Shown: positions 44,296 to 54,054, counted from the first letter of the stretch. The stretch: DNA of 64,000 bases from Thiobacillus denitrificans (GCA_002343685.1 DDRS01000007.1:23961-87960); one strand, 5' to 3'. The notes: generated by a model from the sequence alone, not told the origin. Numbers and translations are program-made.

Positions 44296-45717
44296 TTACT
44301 TGTGCGCGACGTCCAGCTTGTCGACGGTGTCGAACTCGAACTTGATTTCTTTCCACGTTTCCATGGCGATCTTCAGTTCGGGGCTGTGCGCGGCGGCAGC
44401 GGTCAGGATGTCCTTGCCTTCTTTTTCGATGGCACGGCCCTGGTTGCGGGCTTCCACACAGGCTTCCAGCGCGACGCGGTTGGCAGCGGCGCCAGCGGCG
44501 TTACCCCAGGGGTGGCCGAGCGTACCGCCACCGAACTGCAGCACGGAGTCGTCACCGAAGATGGAGACCAGTGCAGGCATGTGCCACACGTGGATGCCGC
44601 CGGACGCAACCGGGATCACGCCGGGCATCGAACCCCAGTCCTGGTCGAAGAACAGGCCGCGCGAACGGTCTTCGGCAATGAAGCCGTCACGCATGGTGTC
44701 GATCCAGCCCAGGGTCGCTTCGCGGTCGCCCTCCAGCTTGCCCACGACGGTGCCGGAGTGCAGGTGGTCACCACCCGACAGACGCAGCACCTTGGTCAGC
44801 ACACGGAAGTGGATACCGTGGTGCGGGTTGCGGTCGAGCACGGCGTGCATGGCGCGGTGGATATGCAGCAGCATGCCGTTGTTGCGACACCAGTTGGCCA
44901 GGCCCGTGTTGGCCGTCAGGCCGCCAGTCAGGTAGTCGTGCATGATGATCGGGGCGCCGATCTCCTTGGCGAACTCGGCACGCTTGTACATCTCTTCCGG
45001 GGTCGGCGCGGTCACGTTCAGGTAGTGACCCTTGCGCTCGCCGGTCTCGCGCTCGGCCTTCAAGGTCGCTTCGTGCACGAAGGCGAAACGGTCGCGCCAA
45101 CGCATGAAGGGCTGGCTGTTGACGTTCTCGTCGTCCTTGGTGAAATCCAGACCGCCGCGCAGGCACTCATACACGGCACGGCCGTAGTTCTTGGCGGACA
45201 GGCCCAGTTTCGGCTTGATGGTGCAGCCCAGCAGCGGACGGCCGTACTTGTTCATGCGGTCGCGTTCGACCTGGATGCCGGCGGGCGGACCGCCGCAGGT
45301 CTTGACGTAGGCGATCGGGAAGCGGATGTCTTCCAGACGCAGGGCGCGCAGGGCCTTGAAGCCGAACACGTTGCCGACCAGCGAGGTCAGCACGTTGACG
45401 ACGGAGCCTTCTTCGAACAGATCGATCGGATAGGCTACAAATGCATAGAAGCAGGTGTCGTCGCCGGGCACGTCTTCGATGCGGTAGGCACGGCCCTTGT
45501 AGTAGTCCAGGTCGGTCAGCAGGTCGGTCCACACCGTGGTCCAGGTACCGGTCGACGATTCGGCGGCCACGGCAGCGGCGACTTCTTCACGGTCGATGCC
45601 CGGCTGGGGCGTGATCTTGAAACAGGCCAGAACATCGGTGTCCAGCGGGGTGTAATCCGGGGTCCAGTAAGTCTGCCGGTATTCTTTAACACCGGCGTTG
45701 TAGGTCTTAACAGCCAT
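44296..45717 (-). CDS. cbbL: Rubisco large subunit, form I
   Basis: 473-residue large subunit fixing CO2 onto ribulose-1,5-bisphosphate. Start at 45717 gives MAVKTYNAGVKEYRQTYWTPDY; a codon 15 bp upstream is also in frame but not family-like. Active-site blocks: TIKPKLGLSAKNYGR, GGLDFTKDDENVNSQPF (carbamylated Lys, Asp, Glu), HIHRAMHAV, GKLEGDR and GGGTLGHPWG. Sequence is of the proteobacterial green-like form IA; the small subunit and the cbbQ-cbbO tail assign it to IAq. Divergent from cbbR. Confidence 0.98.
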   Translation of the reverse strand: MAVKTYNAGVKEYRQTYWTPDYTPLDTDVLACFKITPQPGIDREEVAAAVAAESSTGTWTTVWTDLLTDLDYYKGRAYRIEDVPGDDTCFYAFVAYPIDLFEEGSVVNVLTSLVGNVFGFKALRALRLEDIRFPIAYVKTCGGPPAGIQVERDRMNKYGRPLLGCTIKPKLGLSAKNYGRAVYECLRGGLDFTKDDENVNSQPFMRWRDRFAFVHEATLKAERETGERKGHYLNVTAPTPEEMYKRAEFAKEIGAPIIMHDYLTGGLTANTGLANWCRNNGMLLHIHRAMHAVLDRNPHHGIHFRVLTKVLRLSGGDHLHSGTVVGKLEGDREATLGWIDTMRDGFIAEDRSRGLFFDQDWGSMPGVIPVASGGIHVWHMPALVSIFGDDSVLQFGGGTLGHPWGNAAGAAANRVALEACVEARNQGRAIEKEGKDILTAAAAHSPELKIAMETWKEIKFEFDTVDKLDVAHK

Positions 45718-45820
45718 GATTCCTCCTAGCAAAGGTTAGGTTTACGGACATGCCAGAAGTGGTCATGCACGATGGGTCGCATCATGCAGGAGGCAAACCA
45801 TAAATAACAGTCGATTTTTT

Positions 45821-45835
45821 CTATTCGTAGAATAG
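45821..45835. promoter_or_regulatory. LysR (CbbR) binding-site candidate at the cbbL/cbbR divergent promoter
   Basis: CTATTCGTAGAATAG is a perfect 6-bp inverted repeat with a 3-bp spacer and contains the LysR T-N11-A pattern (TATTCGTAGAATA). It lies 42 bp upstream of cbbR and 104 bp before cbbL, in an AT-rich patch. Confidence 0.7.
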
Positions 45836-45876
45836 ACTATGATCTATGACAAGGTCAGGAGAACCCATCTAACACC

Positions 45877-46821
45877 ATGCGCAGCCACACCACGTTTCGC
45901 CAACTGGAAATTTTCGAGGCCATCGCCCGGCTCGGCAGCTTTACCCGCGCCTCCGAGGAGCTCTACCTCACGCAACCGACCGTGTCGATGCAAATGAAAA
46001 AGCTCACCGAAGCCGTTGGTGTGCCGCTGATCGAGCAGGTCGGCAAGAAGCTCCACCTGACTCCCGACGGCCAGCATCTTGCCCAGGCCACCCGCGAGAT
46101 CTTCAGCACCCTCGACCGCTTCTCCATGTCGGTCGCCGAGCGCAAGGGTTTGAAGCAGGGGCAACTCAGCCTGATGGCCATCACCACGGCATCGTACTTT
46201 GCGCCGCGCCTGCTGGGCGAATTCTCCAAGCTCTACCCGGGTATCGATGTCTCGCTACGCGTCACCAACAAGGAACAGGTGCTTGCCAGCATGGCCGACG
46301 GTCTCGACGACCTCTATTTCGTCGGCCAGCCGCCGGAGGACATTGACGTTGTCGCCACACCCATCATGGACAACCCCATCATCGTGCTGGCCGCTCCGGA
46401 ACATCCGCTGGCGCACAGGAAAAAGATCCCCCTCGACCGGATCGCCGCGGAGCCTTGGCTGATGCGGGAGAAGGGTTCGGGCACGCGCAACGCCATCGAG
46501 CGCATGTTCAGCGGACACGGCCTCAACATCCATCCACGCCTGGAACTGGGAAGCAACGAAGCCATCAAGCAGGCAATCCTCGTCGGGCTCGGTATCTCCG
46601 CCCTGTCCCGAGACACCCTCGCGCTCAACCAGCCCGGACAGTTCGCCGTGCTCGACGTCGAAGGCTTTCCGATCCTGCGCCACTGGTATGCCGTCTACCC
46701 GGCCGCTCGGCAGCTGTCAGTCGTGGCACGCGCGTTTCTCGAATACCTGCTCGACCGCGCTGAGGCGGCGCCGACGGCGGTTGGCAAGCGATCGACCGGC
46801 GCCAAAGACGTGGGCCGCTGA
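45877..46821 (+). CDS. cbbR: LysR-family regulator CbbR (RuBisCO operon)
   Basis: 314-residue activator of CO2-fixation genes. N-terminal helix-turn-helix: TFRQLEIFEAIARLGSFTRASEELYLTQPTVSMQMKKL, read in parts, the CbbR pattern. The effector domain has LSLMAITTASYFAPRLLGEFSKLYPGIDV and EKGSGTRNAIERMF. Divergent from cbbL as in most autotrophic proteobacteria. It senses the metabolite state (for example RuBP or NADPH in relatives). Confidence 0.94.
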   Translation: MRSHTTFRQLEIFEAIARLGSFTRASEELYLTQPTVSMQMKKLTEAVGVPLIEQVGKKLHLTPDGQHLAQATREIFSTLDRFSMSVAERKGLKQGQLSLMAITTASYFAPRLLGEFSKLYPGIDVSLRVTNKEQVLASMADGLDDLYFVGQPPEDIDVVATPIMDNPIIVLAAPEHPLAHRKKIPLDRIAAEPWLMREKGSGTRNAIERMFSGHGLNIHPRLELGSNEAIKQAILVGLGISALSRDTLALNQPGQFAVLDVEGFPILRHWYAVYPAARQLSVVARAFLEYLLDRAEAAPTAVGKRSTGAKDVGR

Positions 46822-47190
46822 GACACCTAGCCGCACCGCAGCGCGTCGCACGCCACCAGTTCGGCAAGAACATCGCGCACTTGCATGGCGCCCGACGGCC
46901 GCGGCCATCCCGTGCACATCATTCTATTTGATTTATGGTTCCCATAAAAATTTAAGACTGTTCTGTATGGATCGTCGAATTTAGGATTCTGCCTGGTACC
47001 TCGTGTATTCGGGTCCGTTGACCAAGTTCGGCATAGCACGCCGCACGCGCGCGATAAATGATGCAATCGATGTTTAGGGTGGTTCTTCTACCATAACTTA
47101 TGGATTGACTCCCACCGCATCGTGGTCACCGGGCAGCGTTCACGACTGGCACCAACCAAGACAACTCTGAAATCAAGGAGAACTGACGCG
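46822..47190. promoter_or_regulatory. dab operon upstream region with two related palindromes
   Basis: 369 bp without a gene. It holds TTTATGGTTCCCATAAA (46932-46948; perfect 7-bp arms, T-N11-A inside) and CCATAACTTATGG (47091-47103), which share the half site CCATAA/TTATGG. Both precede dabB and are probable LysR (CbbR) sites. The rest (46822-46920) is GC-rich with no ORF I would support. Confidence 0.6.
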
Positions 47191-48873
47191 GTGGACAAGC
47201 TCATCGTCCTGCTTCCGGCCACGCCATTGCTTTCGGCCTTGTTGATTACGCTGCTCGCCGATCGATCCCGGCGTCGTATCGCGCGCCTGAGCGTCGGCTT
47301 CAGCGTGCTCACCTTCCTGCTTGCCGCGGCCTCGCTCGCGTTCTATCTGGCCGAGGGTCGGCCGCAATGGGCATCGTTCGCGCCAGGCTGGGGCAGCCTG
47401 TATCTCGATCCGCTGACCAGCGTGATGTCCCTGATGGTCGCGGGCATTAGCCTGGTCGTACACGTCTATTCGGTGCGCTACATGGCTGAGGAAGCTGGCT
47501 ACACGCGCTTCTACATCCTGCTCGACCTGATGGCCGCGGCCATCCTGCTGATGGTGGCTGCGGGCGATCTCGTCACGCTGCTGGTGGCATGGCATCTGAT
47601 CGGGGTGCTGCTCTACTTCCTGCTCGGCCATAACGCCATGCGTCCCGCGGCCCAGCGCTATGCCTTCTGGACATTCCTGACCTATCGCCTGGGCGACCTG
47701 CCGCTGGTACTGGCCGCGGTCCTGCTGTACGAAACCTATGGCACCGCGGTTCTGCCGACGCTGTTCGAGCGCATCGCCGCCGCGCCGGATGCACACACCG
47801 TGGCGGGCATACCCATGCTCACCGTGGTGGCCCTGTTGGTTGCCCTGGCGGCGTTTGCCCGCTCGGCGCAATTTCCGCTGCATACCTGGCTGCCCTACAC
47901 CATGGAGGGCCCGACCCCGGTGTCGGCGCTGATGCACGCCGGCATCGTCAACGCCGGCGGCTTCATCATCAACCGTTTCGCACCGATGTTCGTGCACGCT
48001 GGCGGCGTCTTGCACCTGGTGTTCGCAGTGGGCTTGGTCACGGCCATCCTCGGCTCGATCCTGATGCTCACCCAGAACGACATCAAGAAATCCCTCGGCT
48101 ACTCGACCATGGGCCAGATGGGCTTCATGTTCGTGGAATGCGGCGTCGGAGCCTTCTCTCTCGCGATCTACCACCTGATCGCCCATGGCCTGTTCAAGGG
48201 CACGTTGTTCCTCGGCGCCGGCAGCGTGATCGGCAACGCGCGCAAGCACGACGGCGTGCCCCACGACGACGTCTACACCTTCGTGGTCGAGCGCAAGCCG
48301 CTGGCGCCGCGCCTGCCGTGGGTACTGGCGGCCGTCATCACCGTAGTGGTGCCCTTGCTTGTGCTCGGCGCGTCGCGCTGGCTGATGGGCGGCGACTCGG
48401 TCGGGGAGCAGGGCGGAATCATCCTGTTGTTCTTCGGCTGGGTGACCGGCGCCCAACTCCTGTTCGCGACCTATCGCCTGCGCGTGGACAGCCCGTGGCG
48501 GCTGATGGCGATGATCATTCTGTCGCTGATCATCGTGGTGGCAGGCTATACGCTGATCGAGCATGGCTTCGACCTCTTCCTCTACCCTGATCGAGAGCTG
48601 AGCGAGCGTATCTATGCGGCGGCCAGCCTCCCGTTGGCGACCTTTGAGGTACTGGTGATGATCCTCGCCGCCACCATCGTAGTCGGCTGGATCGCCACCT
48701 ACTACGCTGCCGCCAACGGCCGCGCGCACCGCGGCAGCGATGCATCGCCGCTGCGGCTCGCCTTCTATTCCCTGATCTCGCGCGAGTTCTACGTGGCCGA
48801 CGTGTACGCCTGGCTCACCCAGGCAACGCTCGGCCTGTCGCGGCGCCTCAACGTGTGGTCAAGATGGGTGTGA
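47191..48873 (+). CDS. dabB: DAB bicarbonate/CO2 pump membrane subunit DabB (NuoL-like)
   Basis: 560-residue membrane protein of the DAB inorganic-carbon system; couples ion flow to DabA. The start is GTG at 47191, preceded by AAGGAG at 47175-47180; an in-frame ATG at 47122 lacks an RBS. Proton-pathway features: LVTLLVAWHLIGVLLYFLLGH, SAQFPLHTWLPYTMEGPTPVSALMHAGIVNAGGF and LGYSTMGQMGFMF. His replaces the TM5 Glu of NuoL (AWHLIG) and no Lys precedes FPLHTWLP, both expected in DabB. The genes next to it confirm the assignment. Confidence 0.93.
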   Translation: MDKLIVLLPATPLLSALLITLLADRSRRRIARLSVGFSVLTFLLAAASLAFYLAEGRPQWASFAPGWGSLYLDPLTSVMSLMVAGISLVVHVYSVRYMAEEAGYTRFYILLDLMAAAILLMVAAGDLVTLLVAWHLIGVLLYFLLGHNAMRPAAQRYAFWTFLTYRLGDLPLVLAAVLLYETYGTAVLPTLFERIAAAPDAHTVAGIPMLTVVALLVALAAFARSAQFPLHTWLPYTMEGPTPVSALMHAGIVNAGGFIINRFAPMFVHAGGVLHLVFAVGLVTAILGSILMLTQNDIKKSLGYSTMGQMGFMFVECGVGAFSLAIYHLIAHGLFKGTLFLGAGSVIGNARKHDGVPHDDVYTFVVERKPLAPRLPWVLAAVITVVVPLLVLGASRWLMGGDSVGEQGGIILLFFGWVTGAQLLFATYRLRVDSPWRLMAMIILSLIIVVAGYTLIEHGFDLFLYPDRELSERIYAAASLPLATFEVLVMILAATIVVGWIATYYAAANGRAHRGSDASPLRLAFYSLISREFYVADVYAWLTQATLGLSRRLNVWSRWV

Positions 48874-48874
48874 C

Positions 48875-49618
48875 ATGACGCTACTGTTGATCACTTCGCT
48901 GTTCCTGCCGCTGTTTCCGCTGAGCATCGTGCTCAACGGCGCCCTGACGACGCTGCGCCATCCCGCCGCACGCTGCGCGGTGTTGCTTCTGTGGCCCCAG
49001 CTGGGAATCGGACTGCTGTCGATCGCGCAGCACGCCATCCCGTCCTATTTCGTTCCCTGGGCGCTGCTGACATCCGGTCTCTATGCGTTGCGGCTGCTGA
49101 CCGTCCGCGACATGGGGCGGTGGGCAGGCCTCCTCGCGACGTCCGGCCTCGCACTCACGTGGGCGCTCGCGGCCGCCGGCGCCGATAGTATGGACCTGCG
49201 CCTGTTCGCCTTCTGGTTCAGCCTGCCGCACGCCTTGATGGCGTTGCTGGTCCTCCCGCTCACCCGCCGCTTCGGGGCCGCGTACGCGGGCCTGCAGGGC
49301 GGACTCATCGGGCACCTGCCGCGCCTGTCCGGCGTACTGACAGTGACGGCGCTGGCTGCGGTCGCGACACCTCCCTTCCCCGGCTTCTTCGGCCTGCTGC
49401 GCGTACTGCACGTGCTCGACTGGGCGGGGGCCGTCACCGTCCTATTCATCTGGCTGACCTGGGGCTGGGCCGCGACGAAGCTGCTGCAGGGTTTCGTCTT
49501 CGGGGCCGAGCGCATGGAGTCCGACACCGACATCGGACGCGCCTCGACGCTTGCATTCGCCGGCATGCTCGGCGTCTTCATTGCAGTCGGCCTCTATTCG
49601 ACAGGAGGAGGACTATGA
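48875..49618 (+). CDS. Integral membrane protein of the DAB operon
   Basis: 247-residue hydrophobic protein, about seven helices. It resembles the C-terminal part of NuoL/M-like proteins: VATPPFPGFFGLLRVLHVLDWAGAV and AGMLGVFIAVGLYS. It starts one base after the dabB stop and overlaps dabA by 4 bp, so it is translated with them and is probably a third component of the pump. I know of no functional assignment. Confidence 0.85.
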   Translation: MTLLLITSLFLPLFPLSIVLNGALTTLRHPAARCAVLLLWPQLGIGLLSIAQHAIPSYFVPWALLTSGLYALRLLTVRDMGRWAGLLATSGLALTWALAAAGADSMDLRLFAFWFSLPHALMALLVLPLTRRFGAAYAGLQGGLIGHLPRLSGVLTVTALAAVATPPFPGFFGLLRVLHVLDWAGAVTVLFIWLTWGWAATKLLQGFVFGAERMESDTDIGRASTLAFAGMLGVFIAVGLYSTGGGL

Positions 49619-52600
49619 GCCTTTCACTCGGGCAACGCCTCAAGATTCGCGCCACGGTTCACGTGGCTGGGGAGCCGATTCCTTTCTTCTGGCCCATGCG
49701 GACCTTCATCCACCACAATCCGCTCTACGGCCTGGAGCACTTGCCGTTCGAACAGGCAGTCGGCGAGGGCGAGCGCCTGTTCCATGCGCGCGGTTTCCTG
49801 CCACGCCCGATCCAGCAGCGGTATCTGGCCTCGGGCAAGATCGATCTCGCCGCGTTGGAGGATCAGGTCAAGCGCTTCCTGGCCACACAGCCGGACATCG
49901 CCGGGTTCAACCAGCGCCGCCTGCTGATGACGCTCCTCACGGAAATCGGGGAACCGATCGGCACGCCGCCTTCGCTCGCCGACGCCATCGACGTTCACGC
50001 CGCGCTGGCCGGCTTTGCCCTACCGGCGCGCACGATCGACGACGCCGCACTGGCGGCGCAGGTCGGAGCCGACATGCCGCCCGGTCGCCCGCTCTACGCC
50101 ATCGTGGACATGCTCTTCGGCACCGAAATCGGCGCGACACTGAACGAACTCGTGATCAAGAGCTGCCTCGATTTCTTCGACGAGGGGCAGTCGGTGTGGC
50201 AGATGCCGGGGCGCGAAAAAGGCCTGTTCGCCGCCTGGACCGCGGTGGCGCAACGCAACCTACGCTTGTTCATCCGGGGGCTGCACATCAAACGCATCCT
50301 GGCTGCCGACGACACGCCAGAAGGCATCATCAGTCATGTCATGGAAGCACTGGAGGTCCCCGAGGACGACTGGAAAAGCCACTTCGCCTGCGAACTCACC
50401 CGCCTGCATGGCTGGGCGGGCTTCATCCGCTGGCGCGCCGGCGCCAAGCACTACCACTGGTCCCGACACTATCCGGCCGATCTGGTCGACTACCTGGCCA
50501 TTCGACTCGTACTGGGACTTGCGCTTCTGCGCGAGCATGCACAGCGAAAGGGCGTGCCGGACACTCTCACCGGGCTTGCGCGTTTCGTCGAGGCCCATCC
50601 GGCAGAAGCCTATTTGCGACGCGAGTTTCATGGTGGCCATGTATTGCCGGAAATGGCGCATGCCGTAGAGGACGCCATCGCTGCGCGGCGTGGATCGCGC
50701 ATTGCGCGCTTGCTGCCGCAATACCTGGCGCGCAAGCGCGAACACGAAGCAAGAGGGCTTGCATCCGCATTGCGCAGGCTGGCGGACAAGGCCGGAATGG
50801 CTGATGCCATGCAGCGATTGGGGCCGGAGGATCTGGCCAAGCTTACTTCAACGCTCGCCCGCTTCGAGCAGGCGGAAGGCCGCATGTGGCTGGGCGCGCT
50901 GGAGGCCCGCACCATGGACCGGCTGCTGCAGGGGATGGACCTGTCGCGGCCCGTGCAACGCGAAAAGCGGCCGTTCGCGCAGCTCATGTTCTGTATCGAT
51001 GTGCGTTCGGAACGCATCCGGCGCCATCTCGAAAAGATCGGGGATTGCCAGACCTTCGGTATCGCCGGTTTCTTCGGCATACCGGTGAGCTTCATCGGCC
51101 TGGAGAAAGGCAGCGAAACCCATCTCTGCCCGGTGGTGGCAAGCCCCAAGAACGTGGTGCTGGAATTGGCGATCGCGCGCAGCGTGGACGAACAGGCCTT
51201 CGTCTCGTCGCTGGAACAGGTTGTCCACGACCTGAAGGCCTCGGTGCTTTCGCCCTTCATCACCGTGGAGGCGATCGGCTTGCTATTCGGGTTCGACATG
51301 TTCGGCAAGAGCCTCGCGCCGCTCGCCTACAGCCGCTGGCGCCAGCGGCTGAATCCGGGCAAATCGGATAGCCGATTGTTGCTGGACAAGCTGAGTCGGG
51401 AACAGGCGGACTCCATCATCCGTTCGCTGCAGCGTGCGCTGATCGTCAAGGCCATCGTGAGGGAACTGGGCCTGCAACGGGAGGCGATCACCGACGGCAT
51501 GATTCGTGAACTACGGGAGACCGCCTTGGGCAATCGCGAGAGCTCGACCGAATTCGCACGCCATTTCAATCTGGATACCCACACCGAGTCGGCTTTCATC
51601 GCGCGTCTGCGCACGGTCTATCGTATCGATCGCGGCTATGCGCAGATGCAGATGGAAAGGCTGGGGCGCATCGGCTTTACGTTGGACGAACAATTGAACT
51701 TCGTCGGCACGGCATTGCGCTCCATCGGCCTGATCGAAGGGTTCTCGCGATTCGTGCTGCTGGTAGGCCATGGCAGCACGTCCGAGAACAATCCCTACGA
51801 ATCCGCGCTGGATTGCGGCGCCTGCGGCGGCAATCACGGCATCGTCAATGCACGGGTGCTCGCACAGATCGCCAACAAGTCGGCGGTACGCGAAGGACTG
51901 CGTGGACAGGGCATCGACATCCCGGACGACACCTGGTTCGTCCCTGCATTCCACAACACCACGACAGACTGCATCCAGTTGCACGACATGGATCTGCTGC
52001 CGCCCAGCCATCTGGTCTATGTCGACCGGCTCAGCAGCAACCTGCAATCCGCCACCCGGCTCAGCGCGGCGGAGCGCATGCCAACACTGGAGCCGGAGAA
52101 CGCCGGTATCGATCCGGCGAAGGCATACCGCAACGCCCAGAGGAATGCATCGGACTGGTCCCAGGTGCGTCCGGAGTGGGGCCTGTCGCGCAACATCGGA
52201 TGCGTCATCGGCCGCCGGCACCTGACCGAGCAGATGGATATGGAGGGGCGGGTCTTCCTGCAGTCGTATGACTACCGCATCGATCCCAAGGGCCGTCTTC
52301 TCGAAAACATTCTATCCGGAGCGCTGGTGGTCGGGCAGTGGATCAACATGGAGCACTACTTCTCGACAGTGGACAACGAGCATTACGGCAGCGGCAGCAA
52401 GGTTTACCACAACGTCGCCGGACGCTTCGGCGTCATGACCGGCAACCTCAGCGACCTGCGTACCGGGCTGCCGGCACAGACCGTCCTCAAGGACGGCCTG
52501 CCCTATCACGAGCCCATGCGTCTGCTCACCTTCATCGACGCGCCCTTCGACCTGGCCAGACGCGCCATCGAGAGCGTCGTCCAGGTCAAGAATCTTGTCT

Positions 52601-52734
52601 ACAACGGCTGGGTTCGCATGGCCATCGTGGACCCGGAAACCGGGATATGCCATCTGTACGAAGATGGCGGCTGGCGGCAGCAAGCGATGGGAGCAGCCGA
52701 CACAAGCGAAGAATTCAAGGAGCTCGCAGCATGA
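49615..52734 (+). CDS. dabA: DAB pump soluble zinc subunit DabA (DUF2309)
   Basis: 1039-residue protein of the DUF2309 family, with a beta-carbonic-anhydrase-like zinc site. Ligand motifs are intact: Cys460 and Asp462 (FCIDVRSERIRRH), His719 (VGHGSTSEN) and Cys734 (LDCGACGGNHG); the 15-residue His-Cys spacing matches Halothiobacillus DabA (H524, C539). Converts CO2 to bicarbonate vectorially, driven by ion flow through DabB. Longer than the ~830-residue Halothiobacillus protein, mainly between the Asp and the His. Stop overlaps the PII-like gene. Confidence 0.94.
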   Translation: MSLSLGQRLKIRATVHVAGEPIPFFWPMRTFIHHNPLYGLEHLPFEQAVGEGERLFHARGFLPRPIQQRYLASGKIDLAALEDQVKRFLATQPDIAGFNQRRLLMTLLTEIGEPIGTPPSLADAIDVHAALAGFALPARTIDDAALAAQVGADMPPGRPLYAIVDMLFGTEIGATLNELVIKSCLDFFDEGQSVWQMPGREKGLFAAWTAVAQRNLRLFIRGLHIKRILAADDTPEGIISHVMEALEVPEDDWKSHFACELTRLHGWAGFIRWRAGAKHYHWSRHYPADLVDYLAIRLVLGLALLREHAQRKGVPDTLTGLARFVEAHPAEAYLRREFHGGHVLPEMAHAVEDAIAARRGSRIARLLPQYLARKREHEARGLASALRRLADKAGMADAMQRLGPEDLAKLTSTLARFEQAEGRMWLGALEARTMDRLLQGMDLSRPVQREKRPFAQLMFCIDVRSERIRRHLEKIGDCQTFGIAGFFGIPVSFIGLEKGSETHLCPVVASPKNVVLELAIARSVDEQAFVSSLEQVVHDLKASVLSPFITVEAIGLLFGFDMFGKSLAPLAYSRWRQRLNPGKSDSRLLLDKLSREQADSIIRSLQRALIVKAIVRELGLQREAITDGMIRELRETALGNRESSTEFARHFNLDTHTESAFIARLRTVYRIDRGYAQMQMERLGRIGFTLDEQLNFVGTALRSIGLIEGFSRFVLLVGHGSTSENNPYESALDCGACGGNHGIVNARVLAQIANKSAVREGLRGQGIDIPDDTWFVPAFHNTTTDCIQLHDMDLLPPSHLVYVDRLSSNLQSATRLSAAERMPTLEPENAGIDPAKAYRNAQRNASDWSQVRPEWGLSRNIGCVIGRRHLTEQMDMEGRVFLQSYDYRIDPKGRLLENILSGALVVGQWINMEHYFSTVDNEHYGSGSKVYHNVAGRFGVMTGNLSDLRTGLPAQTVLKDGLPYHEPMRLLTFIDAPFDLARRAIESVVQVKNLVYNGWVRMAIVDPETGICHLYEDGGWRQQAMGAADTSEEFKELAA

Positions 52735-53057
52735 AAAACCTCAACTTCAGCCCCCTCAAGAAACTGGAGATCATTCTCGAAGGCGCCCACCAGGAATTCG
52801 CCACCGACCTGCTGGACCGGGCTGGTGTCAGCGGCTACACCATCGTCAACAACCTGTCGGGCAAGGGGCGCCACGGCTTTCACGAAGGCCACCTGATGTT
52901 CAACGAGGAGGCCGTGCTGATCATGATCATCGTCGCCGTGCCGGAAGAACTGGTGAAACCCATTCTGGAGGGCTATGCACCCTTTTTCAGCGAACACACC
53001 GGAGTCGTGTTCATCTCGGACATCCAGGTCACCCGGTTGGTGAAGTTCAAGAACTGA
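52731..53057 (+). CDS. PII-like regulatory protein of the DAB operon (CPII type)
   Basis: 108-residue ferredoxin-like fold protein, start ATG at 52731 overlapping the dabA stop. The sequence LKKLEIILEGAHQEFATDLLDRAGVSGYTIVNNLSGKGRHGFHEGH is PII-like with a T-loop replacement (SGKGRHGFHEG). It is closely like CPII, the carboxysome-associated PII-like protein reported from Thiomonas that binds bicarbonate and adenine nucleotides. It probably regulates the pump by carbon and energy state. Confidence 0.9.
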   Translation: MKNLNFSPLKKLEIILEGAHQEFATDLLDRAGVSGYTIVNNLSGKGRHGFHEGHLMFNEEAVLIMIIVAVPEELVKPILEGYAPFFSEHTGVVFISDIQVTRLVKFKN

Positions 53058-53078
53058 GCCCGCGCAATACGCTCCGCA

Positions 53079-54029
53079 TCAGGAGCGCGTCACCCGGCGG
53101 CGCGAGCGCGTCACCGGCTTGGGCTGCGGCAGCTTCATGATGCGATCCGCCTCGTTCAGCACGAATTCCCGGAAGGCTTGCGCGATGGGCGACATGCGCT
53201 TGCCGCTGCGGTGGACCATGTACCACTCCTTCATGATCGGGAAACCCTCGACGCTGAGGATGGCAACGCGGCCCAGCTCCAGCTCGAACTCCAGCGTGTG
53301 CAGCGACACGATGCCGAGCCCCAACCCGGCCATCACCGCGTGCTTGATCGCCTCGTTACGACTCATCTCCATCGAGGCTTTGAACTTGATGCCGCGCTGC
53401 TGGAAGAAGCGCTCGACGGCGTTGCGCGTCCCCGAACCGCGCTCGCGCAGGATGAAATTCTCCTCGACCAGACGGCTCAGGGGCACGCGGTTCACGCCGA
53501 CAAGCGGATGATCCGGCGGCGCGATGATCACCAGCGGATTCTGCATGAAGGCCTGGGACTGCAACTCGATGTTGTCGGGCGGCGTCCCCATGATCACCAT
53601 GTCCGGCGTGTTGTCCTGCAGCTGCTGCACCAGTTCCTCACGATTGGCGACCTCGAGATGCACCTGGGTACCGGGGTAGCGCTTGAGGAAGGACGCCAGC
53701 AGATAGGGCGCGAAATATTTTCCGGTGCTGGTGACGGTGAGCGCGAGCGTGCCGCGCTTGACGCCTTTCATGTCGTCGAGCACGGATTCGATGTCGCGGA
53801 ATTGCTGGGCGATGGCGCGGCTGAAGGCATAGACCTCCTTGCCGACCTCGGTGAGAAAGATCTTCTTGCCCATCTGCTCGAACAGCGGCATCCCGACTTC
53901 CTCCTCCAGCTGCTTGATCTGGGTCGAGACCGCGGGCTGGGTCAGATGCAGTTCCTCGGATGCTCGGGTGAAGCTGGAATGGCGCGCCACGGCTTCCAGC
54001 AGGCGCAGCTGGCGAAACGTCACATTCAT
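53079..54029 (-). CDS. LysR-family regulator, second CbbR-type (carboxysome operon)
   Basis: 316-residue regulator. VTFRQLRLLEAVARHSSFTRASEELHLTQPAVSTQIKQLE is the CbbR-type DNA-binding domain, then LEEEVGMPLFEQMGKKIFLTEVG. The ligand domain has LALTVTSTGKYFAPYLLASFLKRYP and REEGSGTRNAVERFF-like RERGSGTRNAVERFF. C-terminus has a duplicated VTRS. Divergent from csoS2, convergent with the PII-like gene. Paralogue of the cbbR at 45877. Confidence 0.92.
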   Translation of the reverse strand: MNVTFRQLRLLEAVARHSSFTRASEELHLTQPAVSTQIKQLEEEVGMPLFEQMGKKIFLTEVGKEVYAFSRAIAQQFRDIESVLDDMKGVKRGTLALTVTSTGKYFAPYLLASFLKRYPGTQVHLEVANREELVQQLQDNTPDMVIMGTPPDNIELQSQAFMQNPLVIIAPPDHPLVGVNRVPLSRLVEENFILRERGSGTRNAVERFFQQRGIKFKASMEMSRNEAIKHAVMAGLGLGIVSLHTLEFELELGRVAILSVEGFPIMKEWYMVHRSGKRMSPIAQAFREFVLNEADRIMKLPQPKPVTRSRRRVTRS

Positions 54030-54054
54030 TTCATCTCCCTTTCAGCAAGCCAAA

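Noticed and set aside
47173..48729. Long minus-strand frame opposite dabB
   Set aside because: Composition (Gln, His, Asp) is typical of the antisense of membrane genes; no RBS, no family features.
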